From NCBI GenBank assembly GCA_963799085.1, contig CAWCWA010000004.1:124001-188000 (forward strand): DNA of 64,000 nt, written 5' to 3'. The notes beneath the pieces were generated by a model. It saw only the letters and a program-made list of their open reading frames with translations, made no database searches and was not told the DNA's origin. The translations under genes were made by a program, and so were the position numbers. Origin of the DNA: AP-15 sp963799085 (GTDB lineage: Bacteria > Pseudomonadota > Alphaproteobacteria > ATCC43930 > CGMCC-115725). Positions 28,847 through 37,411 of the stretch are shown in pieces. The first letter of the stretch is position 1. Every line of letters begins with the position of its first letter.

Positions 28847-29814
28847 TCAGCCCTTCGCGGCGAGCCCCGCGCGCAACGCCACCGCGCAATCGGCAAGCGC
28901 CCGCTTGGCGCTGGCGACCAGCCTGCCGTAACGGATGAAGCCGTGGTTGAGCCCGTCATAGACGCTGAGCGTGCACGGGACCCCCGCCTTCTTTAACGCC
29001 GCTTCGAGGTTGTGGCTGTCGTCGAGGAGCGGGTCGAGGCTGCCGACGATCATGTGGGCGGGCGGCAGGCCCTTGAGGTCGCCCAAGAGCGGTGCGGCGC
29101 GCCAGTCCTTCTGCTGCTCCGGCCGTTCGAGATAGGTCTCCCAGATCCAGCGCATCTGCGTCTGCGACAGCCCCGCACCCTGGCCGAAGCGCTGCCATGA
29201 CGGGCTCTCGCTGTCGGCCGAATAGACGCCGTAGATCAGCAGCATGTGGCTGAGCGCGCGTCTCGCCGGCGTCGCGCAGCGCCAGGGCCGCGGCCAAGGC
29301 GAGATTGCCGCCCGCCGAATCGCCGCCGACCGCGATGCGCGCCGGATCGACGCCGAGCCCCGCACCCTCGCGCGCCACCAGCCGGATCATCGCGACGGTC
29401 TCGTCGAAGGCCTTCGGAAAGCGGTGCTCGGGCGACAATTTGTAATCGACCGACAACGCCGCGACACCCGACTGGCGCACCAGCTCGCGCAGCATCGCGT
29501 CCCAGGAATTGAGGCTCCCCTGCATGAAGCCGCCGCCATGCGCGTAGACGATGACGGGCGGCTTTTCGGCATTGTCCGGCAGGTAGAGCCGGCACGGAAC
29601 CTGCCCGTGCGGCCCGGGGAGCATCAGGTCGCGCTCATGCCGTAACGGGACCGAGCCCTCGCCAAGAAACGCGCCGATCCGGTCCGACCGCCGCGCGCAC
29701 CTCGGAAAGCGGCGCGACCGTGCGGTCGGGCGCGACCAGCCCGCGCTCCTGCAACAGCTTTCCGGCGGCGACCAGCTCGGGATCGATCACCGGCATCGGC
29801 ATGGCGTCGTTCAT
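28847..29814 (-). CDS. Alpha/beta-hydrolase, hormone-sensitive-lipase type esterase (two frameshifts)
   Basis: About 322 residues after correction. The HGGG oxyanion-hole motif lies in VIVYAHGGGFMQGSLNSW and the nucleophile Ser in IAVGGDSAGGNLALAAALAL. An acid in HMIVGSLDPLLDDSHNLEAA and the His in YDGLNHGFIRYG complete the triad. The ATG at 29814 (MNDAMPMPVIDPELVAAG) has a GGGAGGAG box. The frame slips near 29680 and 29262, with conserved sequence continuing on both sides. Family members hydrolyse short acyl esters. Confidence 0.85.
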
Positions 29815-29941
29815 CGCTCTCCTCCCAATTCTTCCGCCCTGATTTAACCCCGCCCGCCGAGCCTCCGGCAACCCTTCGGTTGAATTCCGATAACCGTCGC
29901 GAACATAGTGGCTGCAGCAAATCCCGACAGGGAGGGCAGCG

Positions 29942-32330
29942 GTGCTGGACGCCGCCTGCGCGTGGAAGCTCGGCTCGCTCTCGCCTTCAAGCTGTTGGCG
30001 GGCGCGTCGAAGGCTTTGGATCACGAGGCGGTCGCCAACTTTCTCGAGATCGGCGCGACCTCGATCGAGGCCGGCAACACGTTGCGCGAGCGCCAGCGCG
30101 ACATTGTGCGCGCCGCCGCCATCCGGCTCCAGGGCGAAATCGCACGCAAAACGGTGACGCGTGGCTGCGCGCCGAATTCGGCGCCGATCCCTCGGGCGGA
30201 GAAGATGCGGCGGCGGCGATAGCTGCGCTCGACGACATTCTGCCAAAGTGCCTTCCCGACGGCTTGAGCATCGCGCAGGCCAATCTCGATGCCGAACGGA
30301 TCGCCGGCTTGGTCGTGACAAAGGCCGCGGCCGCCGACCGCGACGAAATGCGCCGGACGATGACAATCCGGCCGCGCGCGAGATTCTCCGTTGCTCGTCG
30401 CGCCAGGCATATGAGGAACCAGCGCGATCACCCGAATTCGCCGCCCTGATCGGCGTTCCGCTACAGGAAGTCTGCTCGAAGAGGAACCAAGGGGTTGCTC
30501 GACAGGTCAGACGCGACACCGATGAAGCAGGCGGGCCTCGCCGCGCTTGCCGCACAGGTCAGCGCCGATAAGGGGGTGCCTCTGCCGGTGCTGCGGGAAA
30601 TTCTCGAACGTCTCGGCGAAGCCGAGACGCCGCTCGACGCGGCGCAGATCGAGCAGCGTTTGCGGGCCAAGGCGGACGAATATCGGGAACTGCGCGACCG
30701 CCTGGGCCGACTGAGCAACGACGATCCCCGCGTTCAGGCGTTGCGCCGCGAAGCCGCGGGCCTTGATCGACCAGGCCCGGTTCGACGAGGCCGACGCCAG
30801 CCTTTCGCGGGCCGAGACGATCGACCTCGCGGCCGTCGAGGAGCTGGAATTGATCGCCCTGCGCCGTCGCGCGAGCGCCGCTGCGAGCCGCGCCGAGCGC
30901 GCCGCCGCCGCCCGCCTGCGCCTCGACTACCGCACGGCCGCCGCCCATTTCGCCGAGGCGGCGGCGATTGTCGCAAATGACGACACCGCGGCATGGAATT
31001 ATCGGCTGAGCCAAGCGGACGCACTTTACGATCAAGGCTCGGAATTCGGCGACAACCCGGCGCTCGCCGAAGCAATCGCCGTCTATCGCGACGCGTTGCA
31101 GCTTGTTCCGCGCGAGCGGGTGCCGCTCGACTGGGCGACGACGCAGAACAACCTCGGCACCGCGCTCTCGACGCTGGGCGAGCGGGAGAGCGGGACGGCG
31201 CGCCTGGAGGAGGCGGTCGCCGCCTACCGCGCGGCGCTGGAGGAACGGACGCGCGAGCGGGTGCCGCTCGACTGGGCGATGACGCAGAACAACCTCGGCA
31301 TCGCGCTTCAGACGCTGGGGGAGCGGGAGAGCGGGACGGCGCGCCTGGAGGAGGCGGTCGCCGCCTACCGCGCGGCGCTGGAGGAACGGACGCGCGAGCG
31401 GGTGCCGCTCGACTGGGCGATGACGCAGAACAACCTCGGCAACGCGCTTCAGACGCTGGGCGAGCGGGAGAGCGGGACGGCGCGCCTGGAGGAGGCGGTC
31501 GCCGCCTACCGCGCGGCGCTGGAGGAACGGACGCGCGAGCGGGTGCCGCTCGAATGGGCGGCGACCCAGAACAACCTCGGCAACGCGCTCTGGACGCTGG
31601 GCGAGCGGGAGAGCGGGACGGCGCGCCTGGAGGAGGCGGTCGCCGCCTACCGCGCGGCGCTGGAGGAACGGACGCGCGAGCGGGTGCCGCTCGACTGGGC
31701 GGCGACGCAGAACAACCTCGGCAACGCGCTTTGGACGCTGGGCGAGCGGGAGAGCGGGACGGCGCGGCTGGAGGAGGCGGTCGCGGCTTACCGCGCGGCG
31801 CTGGAGGAATGGACGCGCGAGCGGGTGCCGCTCGACTGGGCGGCGACGCAGAACAACCTCGGCAACGCGCTTCGGACGCTGGGGGAGCGGGAGAGCGGGA
31901 CGGCGCGGCTGGAGGAGGCGGTCGCCGCTTACCGCGCGGCGCTGGAGGAATGGACGCGCGAGCGGGTGCCGCTCGACTGGGCGATGACGCAGAACAACCT
32001 CGGCAACGCGCTCCGGGACGCTGGGGGAGCGGGAGAGCGGGACGGCGCGCCTGGAGGAGGCGGTCGAGGCCTACCGCGCAGCACTGCAGGAGCGGACGCG
32101 CGATCGGGTGCCGCTCGACTGGGCGGCGACGCAGAACAACCTCGGCAACGCGCTTCGGGACGCTGGGGGAGCGGGAGAGCGGGACGGCGCGGCTGGAGGA
32201 GGCGGTCGCCGCATTCGATGCGAGCCTGACGGTTATCGAGACCGCCTGGCCGGCCGAATGGGTGCAGGCTGTGCGCTCGCAGCGTGACGCAACACAGGCC
32301 GAGATCGCTCGACGACGCGGCGCGAACTAG
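29942..32330 (+). CDS. TPR protein with near-identical tandem repeats (frame broken several times)
   Basis: About 795 residues after correction. The GTG at 29942 has a GGGAGG box and reads VLDAA. The N-terminal part, spread over frames, includes FKLLAGASKALDHEAVANFL, ERQRDIVRAAAIRLQGEIAR, CLPDGLSIAQANLDAERIAG and AADKG-like VSADKGVPLPVLREILERLG. A coiled-coil-like Ala/Arg/Glu segment follows (LRRRASAAASRAERAAAARL). The C-terminal part has eight or nine TPR-like units of 47 residues, each RVPLDWAxTQNNLGNALxTLG plus ERESGTARLEEAVAAYRAAL. It ends with TVIETAWPAEWVQAVRSQRD. Breaks are near 29955, 30155, 30370, 30465, 30760, 32025 and 32160. TPRs bind partner proteins; the N-terminal region has no recognised domain, and the function is unknown. 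Confidence 0.75.
31111..32200 (+). repeat. Tandem 141-bp coding repeat (eight or more units)
   Basis: The word CGCGAGCGGGTGCCGCTCGA recurs at 31111, 31252, 31393, 31534, 31675, 31816 and 31957, exactly 141 bases apart; a CGCGATCGGG variant follows at 32099. Units differ at only a few bases, mostly in the codon after TGGGCG and around CTTCAGACGCTGGG. One unit shows a codon change to GAATGGGCG. The last two carry an extra G each (CTCCGGGACGC and CTTCGGGACGC), which breaks the frame. This identity at DNA level implies recent expansion or gene conversion. Confidence 0.95.
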
Positions 32331-32570
32331 CGCTCCAGCGGGACGCCGTTTCCCGCCGCGATTTCCGATCGTCGATCCGGTCAGGCGCTTGCAGCGGACC
32401 GCGCCTTACCGATTCCGAAAACCACATCGGCAAAATTGCCATAATTACATGATACGCCTCGACCCATCGGCGCCTCGGCCAAGCCGGCCCGGGACCGGAA
32501 GAGCGGAACTACGGCCGGAACTTTTGCTGTTGATTCGTTGCAAATAACAGCAAAAACAGCAAAACGCAGC

Positions 32571-32614
32571 GCCCCACCTCACCCCGGCCCTCTCCCCCCA
32601 AAGGGCGGAGAGGG
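32571..32614. repeat. Palindromic G/C-rich intergenic repeat, copy D; rest of 32331-32623 has no gene
   Basis: The element reads GCCCCACCTCACCCCGGCCC then TCTCCCCCCAAAGGGCGGAG AGGG, folding into a hairpin with CTCTCCCCCC/GGGCGGAGAG arms. It is related to the repeats at 978, 22458 and 24837. It lies just past the 3' end of the minus-strand LLM gene and could terminate it. The remainder of the 293-base gap is non-coding, including a short A-rich run of AACAGCAAAA words at 32546-32565. Confidence 0.75.
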
Positions 32615-32623
32615 AAAGTCCGA

Positions 32624-33823
32624 CTACTCCGCGGCCTGCCGCGCCGGCGCGGGCGTCGTGGTGGCGGCGGGGAGGCGGGGCAATACTTCCTTCGCCAGCA
32701 GGCGGATGCCCTTTTCGGCCTCCTGGTGGTCGAGAAAGCCGGAGCGGCCGATGAAGATCAGATGCGCGAAGCCGCCGACCTTGTCGTAGATGTCCATGAT
32801 CTGCCGGTAGACCGTGTCGGGGTTGCCGGCGCAGAGGATGCCGCGGGCGATCGCCTGCTCGGCGTTGATGCCGATGAGCCCGTCGGCCGGGCGGCGGGCC
32901 GCGCCCGGTTTCGGCTGCGAGCGGTAGTTCTGCGCCTGCACCTCGGGCGGCATGCGGCCCGGCAGAAACTTCGACATCTGCGGCGACTGCTTGAGGCTCG
33001 TGTTGAGGAACCACAATAGCTTGCTGCCGACGGCCACACCCTCCTCGTCGGTGTCGCCGACATAGCAGAGGGCGGCATAGGCAAACCGGTCGGTGCCGGG
33101 GGCGGGTAACCCGGCCTCGCGGCGGGCGTCGCGGTAGGCGTCGAAGGCGCGCTTCGAGGCCTCGGGGCCGCGCAGGACGAGCGCGTTCACCATGCCGCGC
33201 CGGCCCAATTCGGCCGAGGTCTCCGGGTCGCCGGTCGCCGCCCACATCGGCGGGTGCGGGCGCTGGTAGACCGGCGGCCAGATGTTGACGTGGCGGTGCG
33301 TGTAGTGCTTGCCCTCCCAGCTGAACGGGCCGTCATGCGAGGTCAGCGTCTTCTGGATCAGGTCGATCGCCTCCCAGAAGCGCTCGACATAGCCGACCGG
33401 GTTGGCGTTGCCCGAGACCATCTCGCTGTCGCCCGATTTGACAAAGCCGATTTCCAGCCGGCCGCGCGAGATCACGTCGGCCGTGGCATACTCCTCGGCG
33501 ACGCGCACCGGGTCGGGGCGCACCGTGATCAGCGTGCCGAGGCTGAGGATGCGCACCTTCCTTGTCTGGCGCGCCAGGACGCCGAGGATCATCGGGCTCG
33601 CGCCATAGAGGCTGTTGATGCCGGAATGGTGCTCGATCGAGACGACGTTGACGCCGAGATCGTCGCACAACAGGTGCTCGTCGAGGCATTCCTCGAACAG
33701 ATCGGCCGAGATCTTCGGGTCGCAATATTTGTTGGGCAGGCTCGCGCGCACCGAATCCGCGCGGTCGAGGATTTCCTGCGGCACAAAGGGATAGACGTTC
33801 TCGCAATGATACCAGGCTTCCAC
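32624..33823 (-). CDS. LLM-class flavin-dependent oxidoreductase (luciferase-like)
   Basis: 399 residues. The GTG at 33823 has an AGAGGGAG box 8-9 bases upstream and gives VEAWYHCENVYPFVPQEILD. Luciferase-like features are GVNVVSIEHHSGINSLYGAS, LARQTRKVRILSLGTLITVR, and RVAEEYATADVISRGRLEIG (the family DxxSxGR motif). Then follow WPPVYQRPHPPMWAATGDPE and GILCAGNPDTVYRQIMDIYD. These are FMN-dependent monooxygenases or F420-like enzymes on small organic substrates. The frame stays open upstream of the start only because it runs into the frameshifted hydrolase gene. It follows that hydrolase after 13 bases, so the two form an operon. Confidence 0.88.
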   Translation of the reverse strand: MEAWYHCENVYPFVPQEILDRADSVRASLPNKYCDPKISADLFEECLDEHLLCDDLGVNVVSIEHHSGINSLYGASPMILGVLARQTRKVRILSLGTLITVRPDPVRVAEEYATADVISRGRLEIGFVKSGDSEMVSGNANPVGYVERFWEAIDLIQKTLTSHDGPFSWEGKHYTHRHVNIWPPVYQRPHPPMWAATGDPETSAELGRRGMVNALVLRGPEASKRAFDAYRDARREAGLPAPGTDRFAYAALCYVGDTDEEGVAVGSKLLWFLNTSLKQSPQMSKFLPGRMPPEVQAQNYRSQPKPGAARRPADGLIGINAEQAIARGILCAGNPDTVYRQIMDIYDKVGGFAHLIFIGRSGFLDHQEAEKGIRLLAKEVLPRLPAATTTPAPARQAAE

Positions 33824-33836
33824 GGCGTCGCTCCCT

Positions 33837-34626
33837 CTACTGGTCGAGGAAGAGCGCGACCCGCTCGGCGAAGGCGTCGGGCTGCTCGATCTCGGGGTGG
33901 TGGCCCGGCGCGCTCGATCACCTCGAAGCGCGCATCGGGGATCAGGCGGCTGTAGGCGCGGCCATAATCGGGCGAGACGACGCCGTCGCTGTCGCCCCAC
34001 AGCACCAGGGTCGGCGCCTTGATCCGGCCGAGCCAGCGCTTCAGCTGCGGATTGTACATGTAGGGATGCCAGGCATAGAGGCAGAGCGCCTCGCGGTTCC
34101 TCGCAGCACGACCAGGGCCTCGTCCGACATCGCGTTGTAGTCGGGCGCCAAACGGTCGGGATCATGCCAGCTGCGGCGGCGGACCTCGTCGGGCGAGCGG
34201 TTGAAGACGTCGAGGATGTCGGGCGTTTCGCGGTCGCTGATCTTGATCCCGAGCGGGTCGACCAGGATCAGCTTGTCGATCCGGTGGCAGCATTTGGCGG
34301 CGATTTCGGCGGCGAGCCAGCCGCCAAAGGAAAAGCCGATCAGCGACCGCCTTGCCGCCGGGGAGCGCCTCGAGCGTTTCGAGATAGAGGTGGACGAGAT
34401 CGTAGACGGTGTCGAAATCCTGCGGCCGCGGCGAATGGCCGAAGCCAGGCGAGGAGGGGGCGATGACCTCGCCGTGGCGGGCGAGCAGGTCGAGAAAAGG
34501 CGCCTGCGGATCGATCGTGTCGAAGCCGTGCAGCAACAAGAGCGGCCGGCCGGCGCCGCGGCGCAGCGCTTCGAGTTCGATCCCCAGGACCGAAAGCCGT
34601 CCGGCCCCGGCGTTTGCATTGGTCAT
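33837..34626 (-). CDS. Alpha/beta-fold hydrolase (frameshifted)
   Basis: About 263 residues. The ATG at 34626 (MTNANAGAGRLSVLGIELEA) has an AGGAAGGA box. Motifs are GRPLLLLHGFDTID (oxyanion HG), SLIGFSFGGWLAAEIAAKCC with the nucleophile Ser in GFSFGG, LVLWGDSDGVVSPDYG with the acid Asp, and ERAGHHPE with the His. These are spread over frames, with breaks near 34345, 34100 and 33907. It ends 13 bases before the LLM oxidoreductase, so the pair probably degrades one organic compound: oxidation by the LLM enzyme and C-C or ester cleavage by this one. That pathway is inference. Confidence 0.82.
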
Positions 34627-34704
34627 TCCGTCCTTCCTCGCAGCGTTCCCATCCGCCTTATAGCCGCGATCGGCGGCGGCCGGGAACCCGCGCATAGGGC
34701 GGGC

Positions 34705-35112
34705 TCATCGCTTTGCGGCGCTCGGACGCAGACAGCCCTGGAATATACGGCCGCAATAGCTTGAGCCGTCCATCAGCCAGAAGAAGTCCGGAGCCGAGTG
34801 GCGGGCCGAAAACGAGCCAATCTTGCCGCGGCGGAGGATGAGGGAAACCTCGCAATAATTGTCGATGTCGGCATAGCGATAGACGAGTGTCGTCGTCCCC
34901 GAAGGAGCGGTTTCTTCGCGCAGCGGCGGCCCGGCGCAGCGCCAAACCTCGCGCTCGGACATGCCGACGATCTGCGGCTGCACCTCGCGCCAGACCGCTT
35001 GGTCAGGCACGACCGTGTCAAAACCGCGGCACCCGACGACGCCGGTGAGGCAGAGGACCGCCAACCATCGCCCGACCGCCCAATCGTCAATTTTGTGAAG
35101 ACATCCGCGCAT
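34705..35112 (-). CDS. Small putative lipoprotein (BamE/SmpA-like middle)
   Basis: 135 residues. A signal region LAVLCLTGVVGCRG ends in a lipobox-like VVGC. The mature part has VGMSEREVWRCAGPPLREET, which resembles the GMSxxEVxxxxGxP start of SmpA/OmlA/BamE-type domains. It continues with TTLVYRYADIDNYCEVSLIL and four or more Cys residues. It would sit in the periplasm as a membrane-anchored protein. I infer the fold; no function can be named. It is on the same strand as the hydrolase and LLM genes but 78 bases upstream. Confidence 0.6.
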   Translation of the reverse strand: MRGCLHKIDDWAVGRWLAVLCLTGVVGCRGFDTVVPDQAVWREVQPQIVGMSEREVWRCAGPPLREETAPSGTTTLVYRYADIDNYCEVSLILRRGKIGSFSARHSAPDFFWLMDGSSYCGRIFQGCLRPSAAKR

Positions 35113-35299
35113 GGCTGGGCTAGACTTATTGCAATGCTCTCAAAAAAGCGAGGGCGTCTGGGAGTACGGAGGGCCATGGCGCCGGCGCGGCTGTCGCGAG
35201 CAAATCGCGACGCTAGTCGGCGCCAACTGCGAGTTCAAGGCCGGCCGGCGTCGTTGACGCCTCCCTGACGACATCGACCGTCGAACGGGGAGGATCGGC

Positions 35300-35701
35300 A
35301 TGAGCATGGCAAGACTAAAACGGCGTAGAGTGGCGGCGGCGCCCTTGATCCGTGTAGCGGCGGCAGAGGAGAGCGTCGTCCCCAAGGGGCGGTTGGTGTT
35401 CGGCTGGCACGCCAACATCGCCTCGCGCTGGCTCGATCCGCAACGGCATGATGGCACGGCGACGCCGGATAATTTCATCCAGGTTTTGCGCGTGGCGCTT
35501 TCCGAGAATTTCCGCCTGAAGCGCTACGACCATCTGGCGCTCGCCGAGGGCTTTGGCCTGACCTGTGGTGGCCCGTCGATCGAAAGACTGCTTCGTCGTT
35601 CCGCTCCTCGCAATGACAGCGCTTACGACGTCAATGCGAGCGCAGGGAAGCAGTCTGGGTGGACCGCGCCTCGGCGCCAGGCGTCGCATTCGCAACACTA
35701 A
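35300..35701 (+). pseudogene. Truncated fourth paralogue of the ABC substrate-binding proteins
   Basis: The first part reads GRLVFGWHANIASRWLDPQR then HDGTATPDNF and YDHLALAEGFGL, closely following the N-terminal 75 residues of the three full binding proteins downstream (their version: LAWHTNIAARWLDP). Homology stops at about 35570 and the remaining frame runs through a dispersed inverted repeat (35585-35656) to a stop at 35701. The protein is therefore only the start of a family 5 solute-binding protein and cannot fold as one. The N-terminus also lacks a proper signal peptide. It looks like a gene remnant cut by the repeat or by a deletion. Confidence 0.8.
35585..35656. repeat. Imperfect inverted repeat of the CTTCGTCG...CTCGCAATGAC type
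   Basis: Left arm AGACTGCTTC...CTCGCAATGAC and right arm GTCAATGCGAGCG...GAAGCAGTCT pair across a short centre (AGCGCTTACGAC). Translating the minus strand gives VIARSGTTKQS, the well-known spurious peptide of a dispersed palindromic repeat common in Bradyrhizobium-like genomes. It sits exactly where the truncated binding-protein homology ends. Confidence 0.75.
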
Positions 35702-35740
35702 GACGCGGACGGGTCCGTTCCGCGCAGTGAGGAGGAAGAC

Positions 35741-37336
35741 ATGGAGAAGAAGACGCTGACACGGCGCAGGGTGATGCGCGATGCGGCAGTGGCGGCGACA
35801 GCCTTAGCGCTGCCATTTGGCAAAAGCGGGGTTGCGGCGGCCGCCGAGGCGCCGAGCGGCAAGATGACTCTGGCCTGGCACACCAACATCGCGGCGCGCT
35901 GGCTTGATCCCGGGCAGCATGACGGCAGCGCCACACCCGACAACTTTCTCAACGCGCTGCACGACGCGCTGATCAAAAACTACAAGAAGGAACTCTACAA
36001 CCATCTGGCGCTCGCCGAAGAGTTTGAATTCGCCGAAGACGCCAAGAGCGCCACGTTCCGGTTGCGCGCGAACACCCATTTTCACGACGGCACGCCGGTG
36101 ACGCCCGAAGACGTCAAATGGAGTTACGAGCACTATCATGGCGCCTGGGCCCAGGTGCTGCATGATCGCACGGACCGGATCAATACGGTCGACAAACGGA
36201 CGCTCCGCTTCGATTTCAAGGCGCCGTTTCTCGACTTCCCCCGCCTGATGGGCACCTCTAATGTTTGCGGCGCCGCCTGGGTCGTCCCGGCGAAATATTA
36301 TGAAAAAGTCGGCAAGGACGGGTTCGTCGCCAATCCTATCGGCGCCGGTCCGTACAAGCTGGTTTCGCAGGAACCCGGCAACCGCCTCGATTTCGAGGCC
36401 TTCGACGGCTATTACAAGCCGGTTCACGTAAAGAATTTCACGATCCGCAGCGTCCCCGAGCCGGCGACCCGGCTGGCGATGCTCGATCGCGAAGAAGCCG
36501 ACATCATCTACTTCATTACCGGCGATCTGGTGCCAAAGGCGATGAAGGATCCCAAATTGATGCTGGCGCCCGTGGTTTCCGGGAATTGGTGGCTAGAGTT
36601 CCCTGGCTTCGAGGACCCCAAGAGCCCGTTCCACGACAAGCGGGTGCGTGAGGCGATCAGTCTGGCGATCAATCGCGACGCGATGAACCAGGCCGAGTGC
36701 GCCGGGCTTGGCGTCGTCGACGGCAACTGGATCAACGACGACGTCGAGTACTACCTTCCATGGGGGAAATGGCCGCACGACGTCGCCAAGGCCAAAAAGC
36801 TGCTTGCCGACGCGGGCTATCCCAACGGCTTCCAGTACGATTGGCTGACCCCGGCGCCGCCCTACTACTCGCGCGGCGAGCGCATCATCGCCGATCTCCA
36901 GCAGATCGGCATCCGCGGTAGGATGCAGACGATGGAGCGGGGGGTCTATAACGCGCGGCGGGCAGCCGGGATGAAGCAATGGCCCGGGACCAACATCATC
37001 CTTGCCGGTGCGCGCATCGGCGCAAGCTGGGCCAATTGGTACGAATCGCTGTTCAAATGCGGTGGGCGGCTCGGCGCCGACGCGATCTGCGTCAAGGACC
37101 TCGACGATAAATTCGTCATTTACACCAAGTCGGAAAGCGCCAAGGAGCGCGAGCAGCTGGCGCACGAGATCCAGCGTTCGATCCTCGAGAACTACTATTT
37201 CATCCCGGTGTTCCGGCACGCCTTCATGAATGCGATCGGCCCGAGGATCGAGGCCAAGACCTGGCACGACGTGTTCCCGACCGTCACCACCGGCTACGCC
37301 TATCCGTGGGAGGAGATCCGGCTCAAAGCCTCATGA
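35741..37336 (+). CDS. ABC transporter substrate-binding protein, family 5 (paralogue 1, intact)
   Basis: 531 residues. The N-terminus MEKKTLTRRRVMRDAAVAAT with a hydrophobic stretch and AAAAEAPSG looks like a twin-arginine (Tat) signal peptide. The mature protein shows MTLAWHTNIAARWLDPGQHD, LRANTHFHDGTPVTPEDVKW (SBP_bac_5 signature), MGTSNVCGAAWVVPAKYYEK and FHDKRVREAISLAINRDAMN. These match the dipeptide/oligopeptide/nickel-type binding proteins. It would capture a ligand in the periplasm for the permease genes starting at 40743. It is the only unbroken member of the tandem set of three full copies. Ligand unknown. Confidence 0.9.
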   Translation: MEKKTLTRRRVMRDAAVAATALALPFGKSGVAAAAEAPSGKMTLAWHTNIAARWLDPGQHDGSATPDNFLNALHDALIKNYKKELYNHLALAEEFEFAEDAKSATFRLRANTHFHDGTPVTPEDVKWSYEHYHGAWAQVLHDRTDRINTVDKRTLRFDFKAPFLDFPRLMGTSNVCGAAWVVPAKYYEKVGKDGFVANPIGAGPYKLVSQEPGNRLDFEAFDGYYKPVHVKNFTIRSVPEPATRLAMLDREEADIIYFITGDLVPKAMKDPKLMLAPVVSGNWWLEFPGFEDPKSPFHDKRVREAISLAINRDAMNQAECAGLGVVDGNWINDDVEYYLPWGKWPHDVAKAKKLLADAGYPNGFQYDWLTPAPPYYSRGERIIADLQQIGIRGRMQTMERGVYNARRAAGMKQWPGTNIILAGARIGASWANWYESLFKCGGRLGADAICVKDLDDKFVIYTKSESAKEREQLAHEIQRSILENYYFIPVFRHAFMNAIGPRIEAKTWHDVFPTVTTGYAYPWEEIRLKAS

Positions 37337-37411
37337 GCGCAGATCGTTCCCTGGACAGCGGCTGACCCTTGCCATATCCTCCGGGGCAATTGGGAGGATA
37401 AGAATGAGAAA

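Noticed and set aside
29635..30555. Minus-strand open frame of 306 codons
   Set aside because: Its first 245 codons are antisense to the TPR gene; only the part from 29814 on is the real esterase start.
31111..32200. CRISPR array or satellite repeat
   Set aside because: The 141-bp units are contiguous without spacers and encode a TPR-like protein repeat.
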